Shown here: piece by piece, positions 43,771 through 54,933 of the stretch
Position numbering within the stretch: the first letter of the stretch is position 1
How the letters are laid out: every line of letters begins with the position of its first letter
Translations under genes and position numbers: made by a program
The notes under the pieces: generated by a model
Databases searched by the model: none
Seen by the model: the letters and a program-made list of their open reading frames with translations, nothing else
Told to the model about the DNA's origin: nothing
Assembly: GCF_042186555.1 (NCBI RefSeq)
Contig: NC_133332.1
Location: 233,221,015-233,285,014, forward strand
Origin: Aquarana catesbeiana
Lineage: Eukaryota > Chordata > Amphibia > Anura > Ranidae
Direction: 5' to 3'
Length of the DNA: 64,000 nt

Positions 43771-45118
43771 TACAGTATCTCACAAATGTGAGTACACCCC
43801 TCACATTTTTGTAAATATTTGATTATATATTTACATGTGACAACACAAGAAATGACACTTTGCTACAATATAAAAGTAGTGAGTGTACAACTTGTATAAT
43901 AGTGTACATGTGCTGTCCCATCAAAATAACTCAACACACAGCCATTAATGTCTAAACTGCTGGCAACAAAAGTGAGTACACCCCTAAAAGAAAATGTCCA
44001 AATTGGGCCCAATTAGTAATTTTCCTTCCCCAGTGTCATGTGACTCGTTAGTGTTACAAGGTCTAGGGTGTGAATGGGGAGCAGATGTGTTAAATGTGGT
44101 GTTATCGCTCTCACTCTCTCATACTGGTCACTGGAAGTTTAACATGGCACCTCATGGCAAAGAACTCTCTAAGAATCTGAAAAAAAGAATTGTTGCTCTA
44201 CATAAAGATGGCCTAGGCTATAAGAAGATTGCCAAGACCCTGAAACTGACCTGCAGCACAAGGGCCAAGACCATACAGCGGTTTAACAGGACAGATTCCA
44301 CTCAGAATAGGCCTCGCCATGGTCGACAAAAGAAGTTAAGTGCACGTGCTCGGTGTCATATCCAGAGGTTGTCTTTGGGAAATAGATGAATGAGTGCTGC
44401 CAGCATTTCTGCAAAGGTAGAAGGGGTGGGGGGTCATTCTGTCAGTGCTCAGACCATAAGCCACACACTGCATCAAATTGGTCTGCATGGCTGTTGTCCC
44501 AGAAGGAAGCCTCTTCTAAAAATGATGCACAAGAAATACCGCAAACAGTTTGCTGAGGACCTGCAGACTAAGGACATGGATTACTGGAACCATGTCCTGT
44601 GGTCTGATGAGACCAAGATAAACTTATCTGGTTCAGATGGTGTCAAGCGTGTGTGGCAGCAACCAGACAAGTACAAAAGACAAGTGTGTCTTGCCTACAG
44701 TCAAGCATGCGTGAGTGCTGCCGGCAATGGGGAGCTACAGTTCATTGAAGGAACCATGAATGCCAACAAGTACTATGACATATTGAAGCAGAGCATAATC
44801 CCCTCCCTTTGGAGACTGGGCCACAGGGCAGTATTCCAACATGATAACGACCACAAACACACCTCCAAGATGACCACTGCCTTGCTAAAGAAGCTGAGGG
44901 TAAAGGTGATGGACTGGCCAAGCATGTCTCCAGGCCTAAACCTTATTGAGCATCTGTGGGGCATCCTCAAACGGAAGGTTGAGGAGCGCAAGGTCTCTAA
45001 CATCCACCAGCTTCGTGATGTCATCATGGAGGAGTGGAAAATGACTCCAGTGGCAACCTGTGAAGCTCTGGTGAACTCCATGCCCAAGAGGGTTAAGGCA
45101 GTGCTGAAAAATAGGGGA
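43771..45118 (+). mobile_element. Tc1-type transposon, right end missing
   Basis: Inserted at TA (43771-43772) with left terminus CAGTATCTCACAAATGTGAG. A second internal copy of the AAAAGTGAGTACACCCCT word at about 43968-43985 marks the inner repeat. The transposase follows. After about 45118 the expected inverted right terminus is absent. Confidence 0.9.
44144..45118 (+). pseudogene. Tc1/mariner transposase with nonsense codon and internal deletion
   Basis: ATG at 44144 (MAPHGKELSKNLKKR). N-terminal paired helix-turn-helix DNA-binding region with a basic hook (GRQKKLSARARCHIQR) to about 44385. TGA at 44387-44389 stops the frame, which continues in register as MSAASISAKVEG. Catalytic DD34E region: first Asp in LWSDETK (near 44607), second in FQHDNDHKHTS (near 44844), Glu in LNLIEHLWGIL (near 44948). 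Between the first two, the usual glycine-rich VMVWG segment is missing: the sequence passes from VCLAYSQAC directly to VSAAGNGELQ, so a short frame-altering deletion has occurred. A Gly replaces the usual Asp in the SPDLN-type motif. The enzyme would cut and paste at TA; this copy is dead. Confidence 0.92.
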
Positions 45119-45837
45119 CCGCAAAGGAATGACGTAGGGAAGGGGTCCACCCCCTCCTGTTTTTCTCTTTTTCCATTTCTTTCTTTTATTCCTATTCTTT
45201 CTATTTTCTCTTTTTTGATCTTTGCTATTTATTTTAATGATTGATGGTATGGGGATGCAAAGATCTATGCACAAAAATAATAATAATAACACACACCTAT
45301 TCCTGAGAGATATGACTGCATTGTTAGGACAACTTAAGAGCTTGCATCAATGCGCTTTCAGCTTGTGTGGATGATATTATTTTGACATCAGTTTATGATG
45401 CTTCTGAGATCACTCAGAATTAATTAAGAGGTGCATTTGACCTGCAGGTGACCACCTTCTGACCTGCTTCAAGTGGGTTTAGCATTCCTATATACTTGTA
45501 TGGGAATTCAAAACCCATTTGAAGCAAGCAAAAGCCCATCAACGCAAGCGCTAAAGCCAATCTTTCCTGAAAGACACGTATAGCTGCAATTGCTGTCCCC
45601 TGATGAAGATGCTATTGGTCTGGCTAGTACACTGACCAACTAGGTTTAATAAGGTTGGGGTCACTGACACGTATACAATTATGTATACCTGTAAGGTCAG
45701 AGTAAACTCAAACATATTTATCTGCATACTTGTCCTAGGTAAAGGACACAATGTATTAAAGCAGGACACACATGACAGCCAGGTCACTAATGTTTGGAGA
45801 ATGAAGATTAGCTATGACAGCAGATTCATCTTTAATA
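45119..45837. other. Non-coding; nothing firmly recognised
   Basis: A pyrimidine-rich stretch at 45155-45235 and a short ATAATAATAATAAC run at 45277-45290. No coding domain. Confidence 0.45.
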
Positions 45838-45944
45838 TTGATTGGGCCCTGGGCAAACATTTTCTTGGGCCCCCCTCAATTCCAAGACATACAAAAAAAA
45901 TAGCAGGTAGACTCAAAATCAGTATAATGCAGCAGATCATGCAG

Positions 45945-46235
45945 CGATTGCAACTGGTTGCCAGAGGTTATAGCTTATCCTTACTGCTCACTGACTGGTT
46001 GCTAGAGGTTACAAGACATAATTTCTGCTTGCCGGTTGGTTGCTAGAGGTTACTGCACATTATTACCATTTACTGATTTGTTGCTAGAGACTACAGCACA
46101 TCATTACTGCTCACTCATTGTTTGCTAGGTGTTACAGCACATCATTACCACTCCATGATTGGTTGCTAGGGATTACAGCAGATCACTACTGTTCACTGAT
46201 TGATTGGTACAGGTTACTACACATCATTACCATTC
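45945..46235. repeat. ~44-bp tandem repeat, about six copies
   Basis: GATTGGTTGCTAGAGGTTAC followed by AGCACATCATTACTGCTCACT, with drift between copies. A one-to-two-copy version is at 33300-33360. Confidence 0.88.
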
Positions 46236-46300
46236 CCTGAGCAGTGGAGCAATCCCAAATAATTGAGCAAGAAAAGGGCACATTAATACACACACTACAG

Positions 46301-46775
46301 GAGAGGGTCAGAGATTGCAGACATACTACAGGAGAGCGTCAGAGACTGCAAACATACTACAGGAGAGCGTCAGAGACTGCAAACATACTACAGGAGAGCG
46401 TCAGAGACTGCAAACATACTACAGGAGAGCGTCAGAGACTGCAAACATACTACAGGAGAGCGTCAGAGACTGCAAACATACTACAGGAGAGCGTCAGAGA
46501 CTGCGGACATACTACAGGAGATGGTCAGAGACTGCGGACATACTACAGGAGATGGTCAGAGACTGCGGACATACTACAGGAGATGGTCAGAGACTGCGGA
46601 CATACTACAGGAGATGGTCAGAGACTGCGGACATACTACAGGAGATGGTCAGAGACTGCGGGTATACTACTGGAGATGGTCAGAGACTGCGGGTATACTA
46701 CTGGAGATGGTCAAAGACTGCAGATATACTACAGGAGATGGTCAGAGACTGCAGACATACTACAGAAGATGGTCA
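46301..46775. repeat. 33-bp minisatellite, ~14 copies in two subtypes
   Basis: The left half uses GAGAGCGTCAGAGACTGCAA and the right half GAGATGGTCAGAGACTGCGG, each followed by ACATACTACAG. Sharp subtype change near 46515. Repetitive open frames are artefacts. Confidence 0.95.
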
Positions 46776-47440
46776 TAGAACTTTCAGCAATGCACACCTT
46801 TACAGTTATACAGTTTACAGAATAACACAGCTCAGGGTTTCAGGATAGCATTCAGGCATGGTATGGGTGTAAGAACATACCTGGCCAGCCGGGCTCACCA
46901 TACACTTTCAGAGGTTCAGGGGCGGGCTCCCACTCTGATCTCTGCTCTCAGTGTTGCCAACCGCCCGTTAATTTACGGGCAATCTGTAAATTTCACCCCA
47001 TTTTCAGGGCGACGTGAATGTCCGTTATGGGCAGCCGGTGCCCTAAAAAAGATGGCTGCGGGACGGCCATGCAACTGCGCATGCGCCATTCCGAAGCCTG
47101 CAGGACTCTGGAATGATCGTACAAGCGCGGCTGTCTGGCGCATGCGCAGTAATGTAATGTCGCCGCCGCCTGGCACCATTCTTAAACGGAAGCCGCCACT
47201 CGTTCTTCTCGGCGGTTCAGCGGGAGGAGCAGAACGGTGCAGAGAGGAGCCATGTTACCGGGCCCGGTCACAGGAGGACATTACTGGGGGGGTGAAGCAG
47301 GCCCGGTAGAGGAGGACACTGTGACTGGAGAGATGAAAGGGACACAGTCACAGTGAGTGACAGAAGGCGGACACTGTCACTGACTGATGTGGAGAGTGAG
47401 ACAGGTATAGTATCTGAAGGGGGACAGTGGAGGAAACTAC
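46776..47440. other. Non-coding, GC-rich; no gene seen
   Basis: Moderately CpG-rich stretch (about 47040-47300) between minisatellites. It resembles a promoter-like island only by composition; no transcript support can be seen. Confidence 0.4.
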
Positions 47441-48412
47441 CATGCCCGGCCCCGCAGCCTCTGACCATCTTCTGCCCACAGCCTCTGACCGTCTCCTGCC
47501 CACAGCAGCCTCTGACTGTCTCCTGCCCACAGCAGCCTCTGACCGTCTCCTGCCCACAGCAGCCTCTGACCATCTCCTACACCCACAGCAGCCTCTGACC
47601 GTCTCCTACACCCACAGCAGCCTCTGATCGTCTCCTGCCAACAGCAGCCTCTGACCGTCTCCTGCCCACAGCAGCCTCTGACCGTCTCCTGCCCACAGCA
47701 GCCTCTGACCGTCTCCTGCCCACAGCAGCCTCTGACCGTCTCCTGCCCACAGCAGCCTCTGACCGTCTCCTGCCTACAGCAGCCTCTGACAGTCTCCTCC
47801 TGCCTACAGCAGCCTCTGACAGTCTCCTCCTGCCTACAGCAGCCTCTGACCATCTCCTGTCCACAGCAGCCTCTGACCATCTCCTGTCCACAGCAGCCTC
47901 TGACCGTCTCCTGCCCACAGCAGCCTCTGACCATCTCCTACACCCACAGCAGCCTCTGACCGTCTCCTACACCCACAGCAGCCTCTGACCGTCTCCTGCC
48001 CACAGCAGCCTCTGACCGTCTCCTGCCCACAGCAGCCTCTGACCGTCTCCTGCCCACAGCAGCCTCTGACCGTCTCCTGCCCACAGCAGCCTCTGACCGT
48101 CTCCTGCCCACAGCAGCCTCTGACCGTCTCCTGCCTACAGCAGCCTCTGACAGTCTCCTCCTGCCTACAGCAGCCTCTGACAGTCTCCTCCTGCCTACAG
48201 CAGCCTCTGACAGTCTCCTCCTGCCTACAGCAGCCTCTGAGCATCTCCTGTCCACAGCAGCCTCTGACCATCTCCTGTCCACAGCAGCCTCTGACCATCT
48301 CCTGTCCACAGCAGCCTCTGACCATCTCCTGTCCACAGCAGCCTCTGACCATCTCCTGCCCTCAGCCTCTGACCATCTCCTGTCCACAGCAGCCTCTGAC
48401 CATTTCCTACAT
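47441..48412. repeat. 27-bp minisatellite, ~36 copies with higher-order repeat
   Basis: Unit CAGCCTCTGACCGTCTCCTG plus CCCACAG, with 29- and 30-bp variants. A block containing two ACACCCACAG variants, a run of standard units and TCCTCCTGCC variants repeats with an offset of about 361 bp (47571 and 47932). On the minus strand the core reads CAGGAGATGGTCAGAGGCTG, nearly the 33-bp unit of 46.3 kb. Confidence 0.95.
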
Positions 48413-49100
48413 CATGTCTGCAGTCTCTGAGGGGGAGTCGGGAAAGGAGTCAAGAGTGGGAGCACCGCCGGGATCATGGGGTCATGGGAGAAGTCAGACA
48501 TGTGTGGACTGTGAAGAGGAGACCATAGGAAAACCAGAGCCGCCAAGCTGGAGTCGTCTGGCTGAGCCCAGAACGATGCACCTGAGAGGAGGTCAGTGAC
48601 AGCATCGCCAGGCCAGTCTGGGGGGGTTGATGATGTAAGGGAGAGTGAATACAATAATGTAAGGGGCACTGATATAAAGGTTTCCCCCTAAATTAGTAAC
48701 TCCCCTTACCCTAGTGTATTCACTCTGCGGAAGGTGGTCTCTAGTCACCAGAGTGCCCCCCACATCAGAGTTCCTGGCATTCCCCTTTACATCAGAGTCT
48801 GCAGGATTGCCCCTTACAGTGCAAAGGGGAACTCAATCTGCGGACCCTGATGTAACTGGGAACTCCGATGTAAAGGGAACACAGTGGACTCTGATATAAG
48901 GTGGTCTCTGGTCACCAGAGCCTCCCCTTACATCATGATCTGCAGTGTTCCCCTTTACATAAGAGTTCCCTTTCACTGTAAGGGGGATCCCTGCAGACTC
49001 TGATGTAAGGAGGAAACCCAGTGCTAGCTGGGTTATAGTAACCTGACCTTCATGTCAATGGAGAAATATGTTTTTTGACTTTTGTTTAACTTAAACACAT
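48413..49100. repeat. Interspersed repeat copy, inverted relative to 30836-31220
   Basis: Alternating phrases such as GGGGAACTC(T/A)GATGTAA and GGTCTCTGGTCACCAGAG, ending near TCAATGGAGAAATATGTTTT. Together with the 27-bp array it mirrors the 30.8-31.7-kb arrangement. Confidence 0.75.
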
Positions 49101-49740
49101 TGCTAATAGCACTAACTATATGTTTATAGTTCAAATATTTATACTTGCACTGTTTAGCACTGAAAACAGTCATTTTAGGTACTTTTTTTGCAGCGTCAGT
49201 AAAAAATGCGGCTCTGCAAGTAATTTTCATGATTTTTGCCAGCAAAAAATTGGTTCCGTTTGTAAATTTTGGCATCCTGCCAGTAAATTTCACTTCAGGG
49301 AGTTGGCAACACTGGCTCTCACTAGTTGAGCTGCTCTCTCCCGAGCATATAGGCTGCATGGGGGGGGGGGGGGTCAGAGCATCAGTGGCCCCGCCCCCTC
49401 TATACTAGCTGGGGGAATACAGAAGTCTGAGGGCGGGGATCCCACTCCGATCACTGCTCTTCTTACAACCGTTCTGTTCCGAGCATACAGGCTGCATGGG
49501 GCGGGGTCCGAGTGTCAAAGGAGCTCCCGGCCCCACCCCCTGCCCCCTCTCTGCTGGATGGCTCAGGAAAACAGCCTCTGGTGTCCCCTGTGCACTCTAA
49601 TGCGGTCATCTGGGCCCCAATTCGCGGGTACCGTGGGTTGAAGCAGCAGCTGCTTTGGGCGCCCCAACAAAGATTGAGCCCAGGGTAGTTGCCCCTTTTG
49701 CCCCACGTTAAAGACAGACCTGAATGACAGTCTTCATGGC

Positions 49741-50116
49741 TTTCTCTAATAGAGGATATAATAGAGGCTGCCATTGCTGACTTATCCTTGTGAGTATGTT
49801 AGTTCACCCGCTGTCATGTTGATGATGAAGTCTCTGATCTGGAGCAAGTATAGAAAAAAGATGTTCAGACACTTAGATGAGAACAGCAGCATGATGTTTT
49901 GGGGTCTTGACTCAAAAGTATTGAAGCAAAAGTAAGTAGTCTTTTTAAAATGTCAGACCCATCCTACTCCTACTCTTAGGTGTACTTTACAGTAAGACCT
50001 CATGCATACTGGGTGCTTCTCTTTCTCTCCTAGACGCCTTTCCTCCTGGCAGTGGCATTTTGGCAGAAAAAATGCTTAATGTTTAGACGTGTGTAGCCAC
50101 GTCAAGCATTTGGATG
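49741..50116. other. Non-coding; possible MITE start
   Basis: AAGACCTCATGCATACTGGG near 49999 resembles, inverted, AGTGTGCATGAGACCTTAAG near 53536. These could be ends of one MITE that later received all insertions between them. Weak evidence. Confidence 0.3.
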
Positions 50117-50120
50117 TTAA

Positions 50121-50965
50121 CTGCTTCAGCCCCGGAAGATTTTACCCCCTTCCTGACCAGAGCACTTTTTGCAATTCGGCACTGCGTCGCTTTAACTGAC
50201 AATTACGTGGTCGTGCGACATGGCTCTCAAACAAAATTGACGTCCTTTTTCCCCCACAAATACAGATTTCTTTTGGTGGTATTTGATCACCTCTGCGATT
50301 TTTATTTTTTGCGCTATAAACAAAATAAGAGCGACAATTTTGAAAAAAACGCATTATTTTTTACATTTTGCTATAATAACTATCCCCCAAAAATAAGCAA
50401 ATAAGCATTTGATTGGTTTGCGCAAAAGTTATAGCATTTACAAAATAGGGGATAGTTTTATGGCATTTTTATTAATAATTTTTTACTAGTAATGGTGGCG
50501 ATCAGCGATTTTTATTGTGACTGCGACATTATGACGGACATGCTATAAAAATGCACTGATTCCTGTGTAAATGACACTGGCAGTGAAGGGGTTAACCACT
50601 AGGGGGCGGGGAGGGGTTAAGTCAGTACTAGGGAGTGATTACTAACTGTAGGGGGGATGGGCTAGCTGTGTCACTACACTGATCACTGCTCCCGATGACA
50701 GGGAGCAGAGATCAGTGACACTGTCATTGGCAGAACGGGGAGATGCTGTTTACATCAGCATCTCCCCGTTCGTCCTCTCCATGAGGCAATCGCGGGTATC
50801 CCCACAGCGATCGAGTCCGCAGGACCCGCGACCTGACTCACGGCGCTCCCGGCCGGCGCGCACACAATGGCACGGCGGGAAATTGAAATGGACGTACCTG
50901 TAAGCCCATTTGCCCAGCCGTGCCATTCTGCTGACGTACATCGGCGTGCGCCGGTCGGGAAGGTG
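50121..50965. mobile_element. TTAA-flanked piggyBac-type MITE
   Basis: TTAA at 50117-50120 and 50966-50969. Left end CTGCTTCAGCCCCGG; the right part has CCGTGCCATTCTGCTGACGT. Same family as 42391-43256. Confidence 0.88.
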
Positions 50966-51483
50966 TTAATAAATTTCATTGGCCAGAAAGATAATTTATT
51001 GTAGCCATTGAAATTAATTAACGCTCAAGCGCTAAATGCGCCTAGTGTTAATGCGTGTAGATGTCACAATCATTTTTTCTGCCAAAACGCTGCTGCTCCT
51101 GGACAGGCTGACAGTGGGATTTTTTTTCTGCCTCTAAACTCCTCTAAAAGCCTACGTGTGCATGAACACACAGGTTATAATGCAGGTGCGTTTATTTCCT
51201 CCTACCCGCCCACAATGTACTGCGGACGGGCAGCCGGTGTAGGCAAACCGACGTACCTGTACGTCGCTGCCTACTTCTGGGTTTAGGACGTGCGCATGCC
51301 ACCACCCGCTGTGACTGTACACAACAAAAGCGTGTAAGTAGATCCTGGCCAATGATACATTGGCAATCAACACAGAGCTCTGTACAGAAAGAACAATCTC
51401 TCTGTTTCTCATAGCTGCGCTAAAGATTGATGATCCTACTGGTGATAAACCAATGTGGGACAAATTAAGTGAAAATTATACAT

Positions 51484-51488
<5 letters not shown>

Positions 51489-51563
<75 letters not shown>
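51489..51563. repeat. (TA)n microsatellite, left array
   Basis: About 37 units; the Ile/Tyr open frame is an artefact. Confidence 0.97.
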
Positions 51564-51571
<8 letters not shown>

Positions 51572-52148
51572 GAATCCGGCGGACAGGACGTGCTGACGTC
51601 ATCGCGTTGGACCTTCTGAGCAAACAGGCGCTCGCAAGCCGGCCGGCTATCCACACTGTTTTTATTCATGTTGATTGTAAGTGCAACCTTTATCTTTTAA
51701 AATAAACCTTTTTTCAATGGTAATACACTATAGGAAGCTCCGTTTTTCTATTTTCGGCCAATACCTGGTACCTACTCGGGCGATTCCATACATCCTAGCG
51801 GGTTGTCGGTTCCACTGAGTCCCGGTTTGATGTTCTGAGCTATCCATCAAGGATCCCCACAGCAAAGGCCCTGGCTGGGTGTTTAGCCGCAAGCTGTATT
51901 TTGCTTGCCCTCTGGTAAGCGCTTATTTCTTACGGTGATCAGCACTCAATGGTGGTAAAAAGATTACATTTTATTGTCACAGCATCTTCATTAGACAGAA
52001 GAAAATTTTGTTTTGCATTTTGTAATTTTCATCATCATTATGATCTTTTTTATCATCACTACCTCAATTCATTCGACATTCACCAACTTTTCCTTTCGTT
52101 TTTTTGGGTTGTTATTCATTATCCTAGATTTATCACGTATATTATCAC

Positions 52149-52274
<126 letters not shown>

Positions 52275-52436
52275 CTTAATTTGTCCCACATTGGTTTATC
52301 ACCAGTAGGATCATCAATCTTTAGCGCAGCTATTGTTTTTCTATTTTGTATATATGTATGCATTCCATATATTAATTGCTGCTTTTCTTGCTTTTTTGGT
52401 TTAGTGCGATATTAGTTTTTCCTTTACATATCTCTG

Positions 52437-52467
52437 TTTCTCATCCCTGCAAAGCAGGGATGAGAAA
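52437..52467. repeat. Perfect inverted repeat, 14-bp arms
   Basis: TTTCTCATCCCTGC and GCAGGGATGAGAAA around AAA. It overlaps the PLE target duplication, so the target site was itself one arm of a hairpin in the host MITE. Confidence 0.88.
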
Positions 52468-52521
52468 CTTAGAGAGCAATTAGTTAAAGCAGCACACGTT
52501 ACACACATTACACATAGTTAA

Positions 52522-52998
52522 AGTGGTTGTAAAGGCACAAGGCACACATATGCATGAAGGTAAAAAAAAAACTTCTGTGTGCAGCGGCTCCCCCAGCCCA
52601 CCTAATACTTATCTGAGCCTCCTCTCTAACCAGCGATGTCCACGAGAGCCTTGCCTCTCCGGGGACTTTCACTCCTGATTGGCTTTTGGCTCCTGTTGCT
52701 GTCAATCACAGCCAGTGAGCCAATCAGGAGACGGAGGGAGCAGGGCCAAGCCACGGCTCTGTGTTTGAATGGACACACAGAGCCCCACAGATCGGGAGCC
52801 CTCCTGCTTGGGTGCCCCCACAGCAAGCTGCTTGCTGTGGGGGCACCCAGCAGGAAGGAGGAGCCAGGAGCGCCAGCATGGCACCCAAGAAGAGGAGTAT
52901 CCAAGCTGTTCTGTGTAGTGGTTTTTCACAGAGCAGGTAAATAGAACATGTTTGTTATTTGAAGGAAAAAAAAAAAAAAACAAGGCTTTAATATCGTT
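52522..52998. mobile_element. TTAA-flanked MITE with central hairpin
   Basis: TTAA at 52518-52521 and 52999-53002. Perfect 18-bp arms 52810-52827/52831-52848 around CTG form a central hairpin. The right terminus is decayed. Confidence 0.7.
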
Positions 52999-53471
52999 TT
53001 AAGCACACATTTAACCTCTTGATCGCTCTAGGTGTTAACCCTTTCCCAGCCAGTGTTATTAGTACAGTGACAGTGTATAACATTATCATTGATCACTGCA
53101 TTAGTGTCACTGGTGATGTCAGTGGCAGTTAGTCAGTTCCCCCCAGCATCAGTTAGTGTCAGATTTCCCGCTGCAAAGAAATTAGATTTTTTACATTTCT
53201 TGTAATGGATATATTTTATAGCAGAAAGTAAAAAATATAGTTTTCTTTTCAAAATTTTAGGCCTTTATATCGCAAAAAATCAAAAACCCACTGGTGCTCA
53301 AATACCACCAAAAAAAAAGCTCTATTTGTGAGAAAAAAAATTGTAAAAATGTTGTTTGGGTACAGCGTCACACGAACGCGCAATTATCAGTTAAATTAGC
53401 AAAGTGCTAAATAGCAAAAAAATGGCCTGGTCATGAAGGGGGGTAAAATCCTCTGGAGCTGAAGTGGTTAA

Positions 53472-54199
53472 AGGCAGGGGAAGGAAAAAAAACAAAAAAC
53501 ACCAGATGCTCCTAGAAGCAGCTAAAAAAACATTGAGTGTGCATGAGACCTTAAGATTCAGATCTATCGTACTGGTCAACCTTGACTGGTTCACTTTAAG
53601 ACCCAATATAAATAAATGCTGGAAAACAGAACCCTCTACAGCTGCAGCAGACTAGGAACCCTTCCTAATATCTGATGACCTCCCTTGAGGTCCTAAAAGA
53701 CCAGTCCTTGATAGCACAATAATTCAGGTGAGCTAGTTCAATATCAGCCCACCCTTGGAGCATGAGCCAGACCAGCTCATTGACGATGGTATACTATGGT
53801 AGTTGTAAATAATCTAACATTTCTTGGTACTGTAATGCTTCCTTGTCACCCCTGTGTGGGTCCCTTCCCTAATAATAGCCAGATGATGGCTGTGCTGTTG
53901 TACGTTTGTATCGTCTGTGTGTTTATTACGAAAAATAAAAAGATTTAAAAAAAAAAAAAATTAAATAAATAAATGCTAGAAAGAAAATTGAAGGTCTTGC
54001 TTATAAAAAAAAAAAAATTCAGCTCTCATCTACTGGAATAAAAAAAAAAAAAAAAAAAAAAAAAACACGAATAAAAAAAACACGTATCAAAAAAGGAAGC
54101 ATTCCCTGTTCCCATTTGTATAATTTGGCTTCAGTTTGGATTATTTGATAGGACAAAAGTGCAATTTACATAAAATCAGGAGATTGCTGGTGTAGATTT
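53472..54199. other. Non-coding; A-rich tail-like tracts
   Basis: TTACGAAAAATAAAAAGATT followed by poly(A) near 53950, and long A runs at 54007-54065, look like a retroposon tail. Its body was not identified. Confidence 0.4.
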
Positions 54200-54214
54200 G
54201 AAATGTTTGCCTAA

Positions 54215-54550
54215 TACCTCTACCTTTCAACCATTTTTCTTCTTTCTCTTTCCTTTTCTCCACCTTACGATTAAAGCTCATTATCAGAATTTATTTGACC
54301 TATATACACTCTACTTGTAAACAATATGTATAGTAGGTGTAAATCATTTAAATACCTACAAAAGTAACTAAGGAAATGATATATATCTTTAATTTAGGTT
54401 TACGTGAACCCAATGTTTAATATTTGAAATTTCATGATATTTACCTATATAAACCCTACTTTAAAACAATGAGCTTACTTTATAGATCCTTGTAAACTTA
54501 CTTTATGTATCTTTATAACATTGTATACTCAATAAACTTCTTTTGACAAG
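54215..54550 (+). mobile_element. 5'-truncated L1, 3' end only, 15-bp target duplication
   Basis: Nearly identical in reverse orientation to 35790-36130 of the full-length L1. Flanked by GAAATGTTTGCCTAA at 54200-54214 and 54551-54565. It ends in TTTTGACAAG with no poly(A) tail, exactly like the full-length copy. Confidence 0.94.
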
Positions 54551-54565
54551 GAAATGTTTGCCTAA

Positions 54566-54933
54566 ATGTAATTAAAGACTCGTGTAAGTGTTTTAAATAA
54601 CATTATTCATATTTAAAAATTTGTATACTTTTAACATTCTGCTAATTACCTTCAATTTTGCTGCATGGTGACTGTGCTTTACTGCTCCACTCATTACAAT
54701 GACAGACTTGCAGACTAGATTTAATTTAATAAATTGGAGACTGGTACTGGTCAGTCACCTGTCCCACGGAGAGAGATCTGAACTGAACTACCATATTAGG
54801 AGAAGGCAAGCATAGAAAGAGCCTACTGGTGGAAACTGCTGACAGGTGGGCAGACATTTTTTTTTAAAGTGAACCTGCACTTTGCCTACCCAGGACAAGA
54901 CAGCAGGTTCACTTACCTGACACTCCTCCCAGT
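54566..54933. other. Non-coding; nothing recognised
   Basis: Unremarkable interval between the L1 fragment and a hAT element. Confidence 0.5.

Larger units (their letters stand above)
45838..49720. repeat. Composite repeat unit carrying three minisatellites
   Basis: Starts with TTGATTGGGCCCTGGGCAAA, matching the 33.15-kb repeat start, and ends near GATTGAGCCCAGGGTAGTTG. It contains the 44-, 33- and 27-bp arrays and a GC-rich middle. Whether the ends are true inverted termini of one DNA transposon is uncertain. Confidence 0.45.

Noticed and set aside
45595..45640. CCTGATGAAGATGC, a possible hammerhead first box
   Set aside because: No paired stem II and no GAAA box follow at the right distance.
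47040..47300. CpG-rich promoter-like island
   Set aside because: Lies inside a repeat with minisatellites on both sides and no adjacent coding sequence; composition alone is not enough.
46244..48387. Arg/Gln- and Cys/Gly-rich repeat proteins on both strands
   Set aside because: Same artefact from 33-bp and 27-bp minisatellites.
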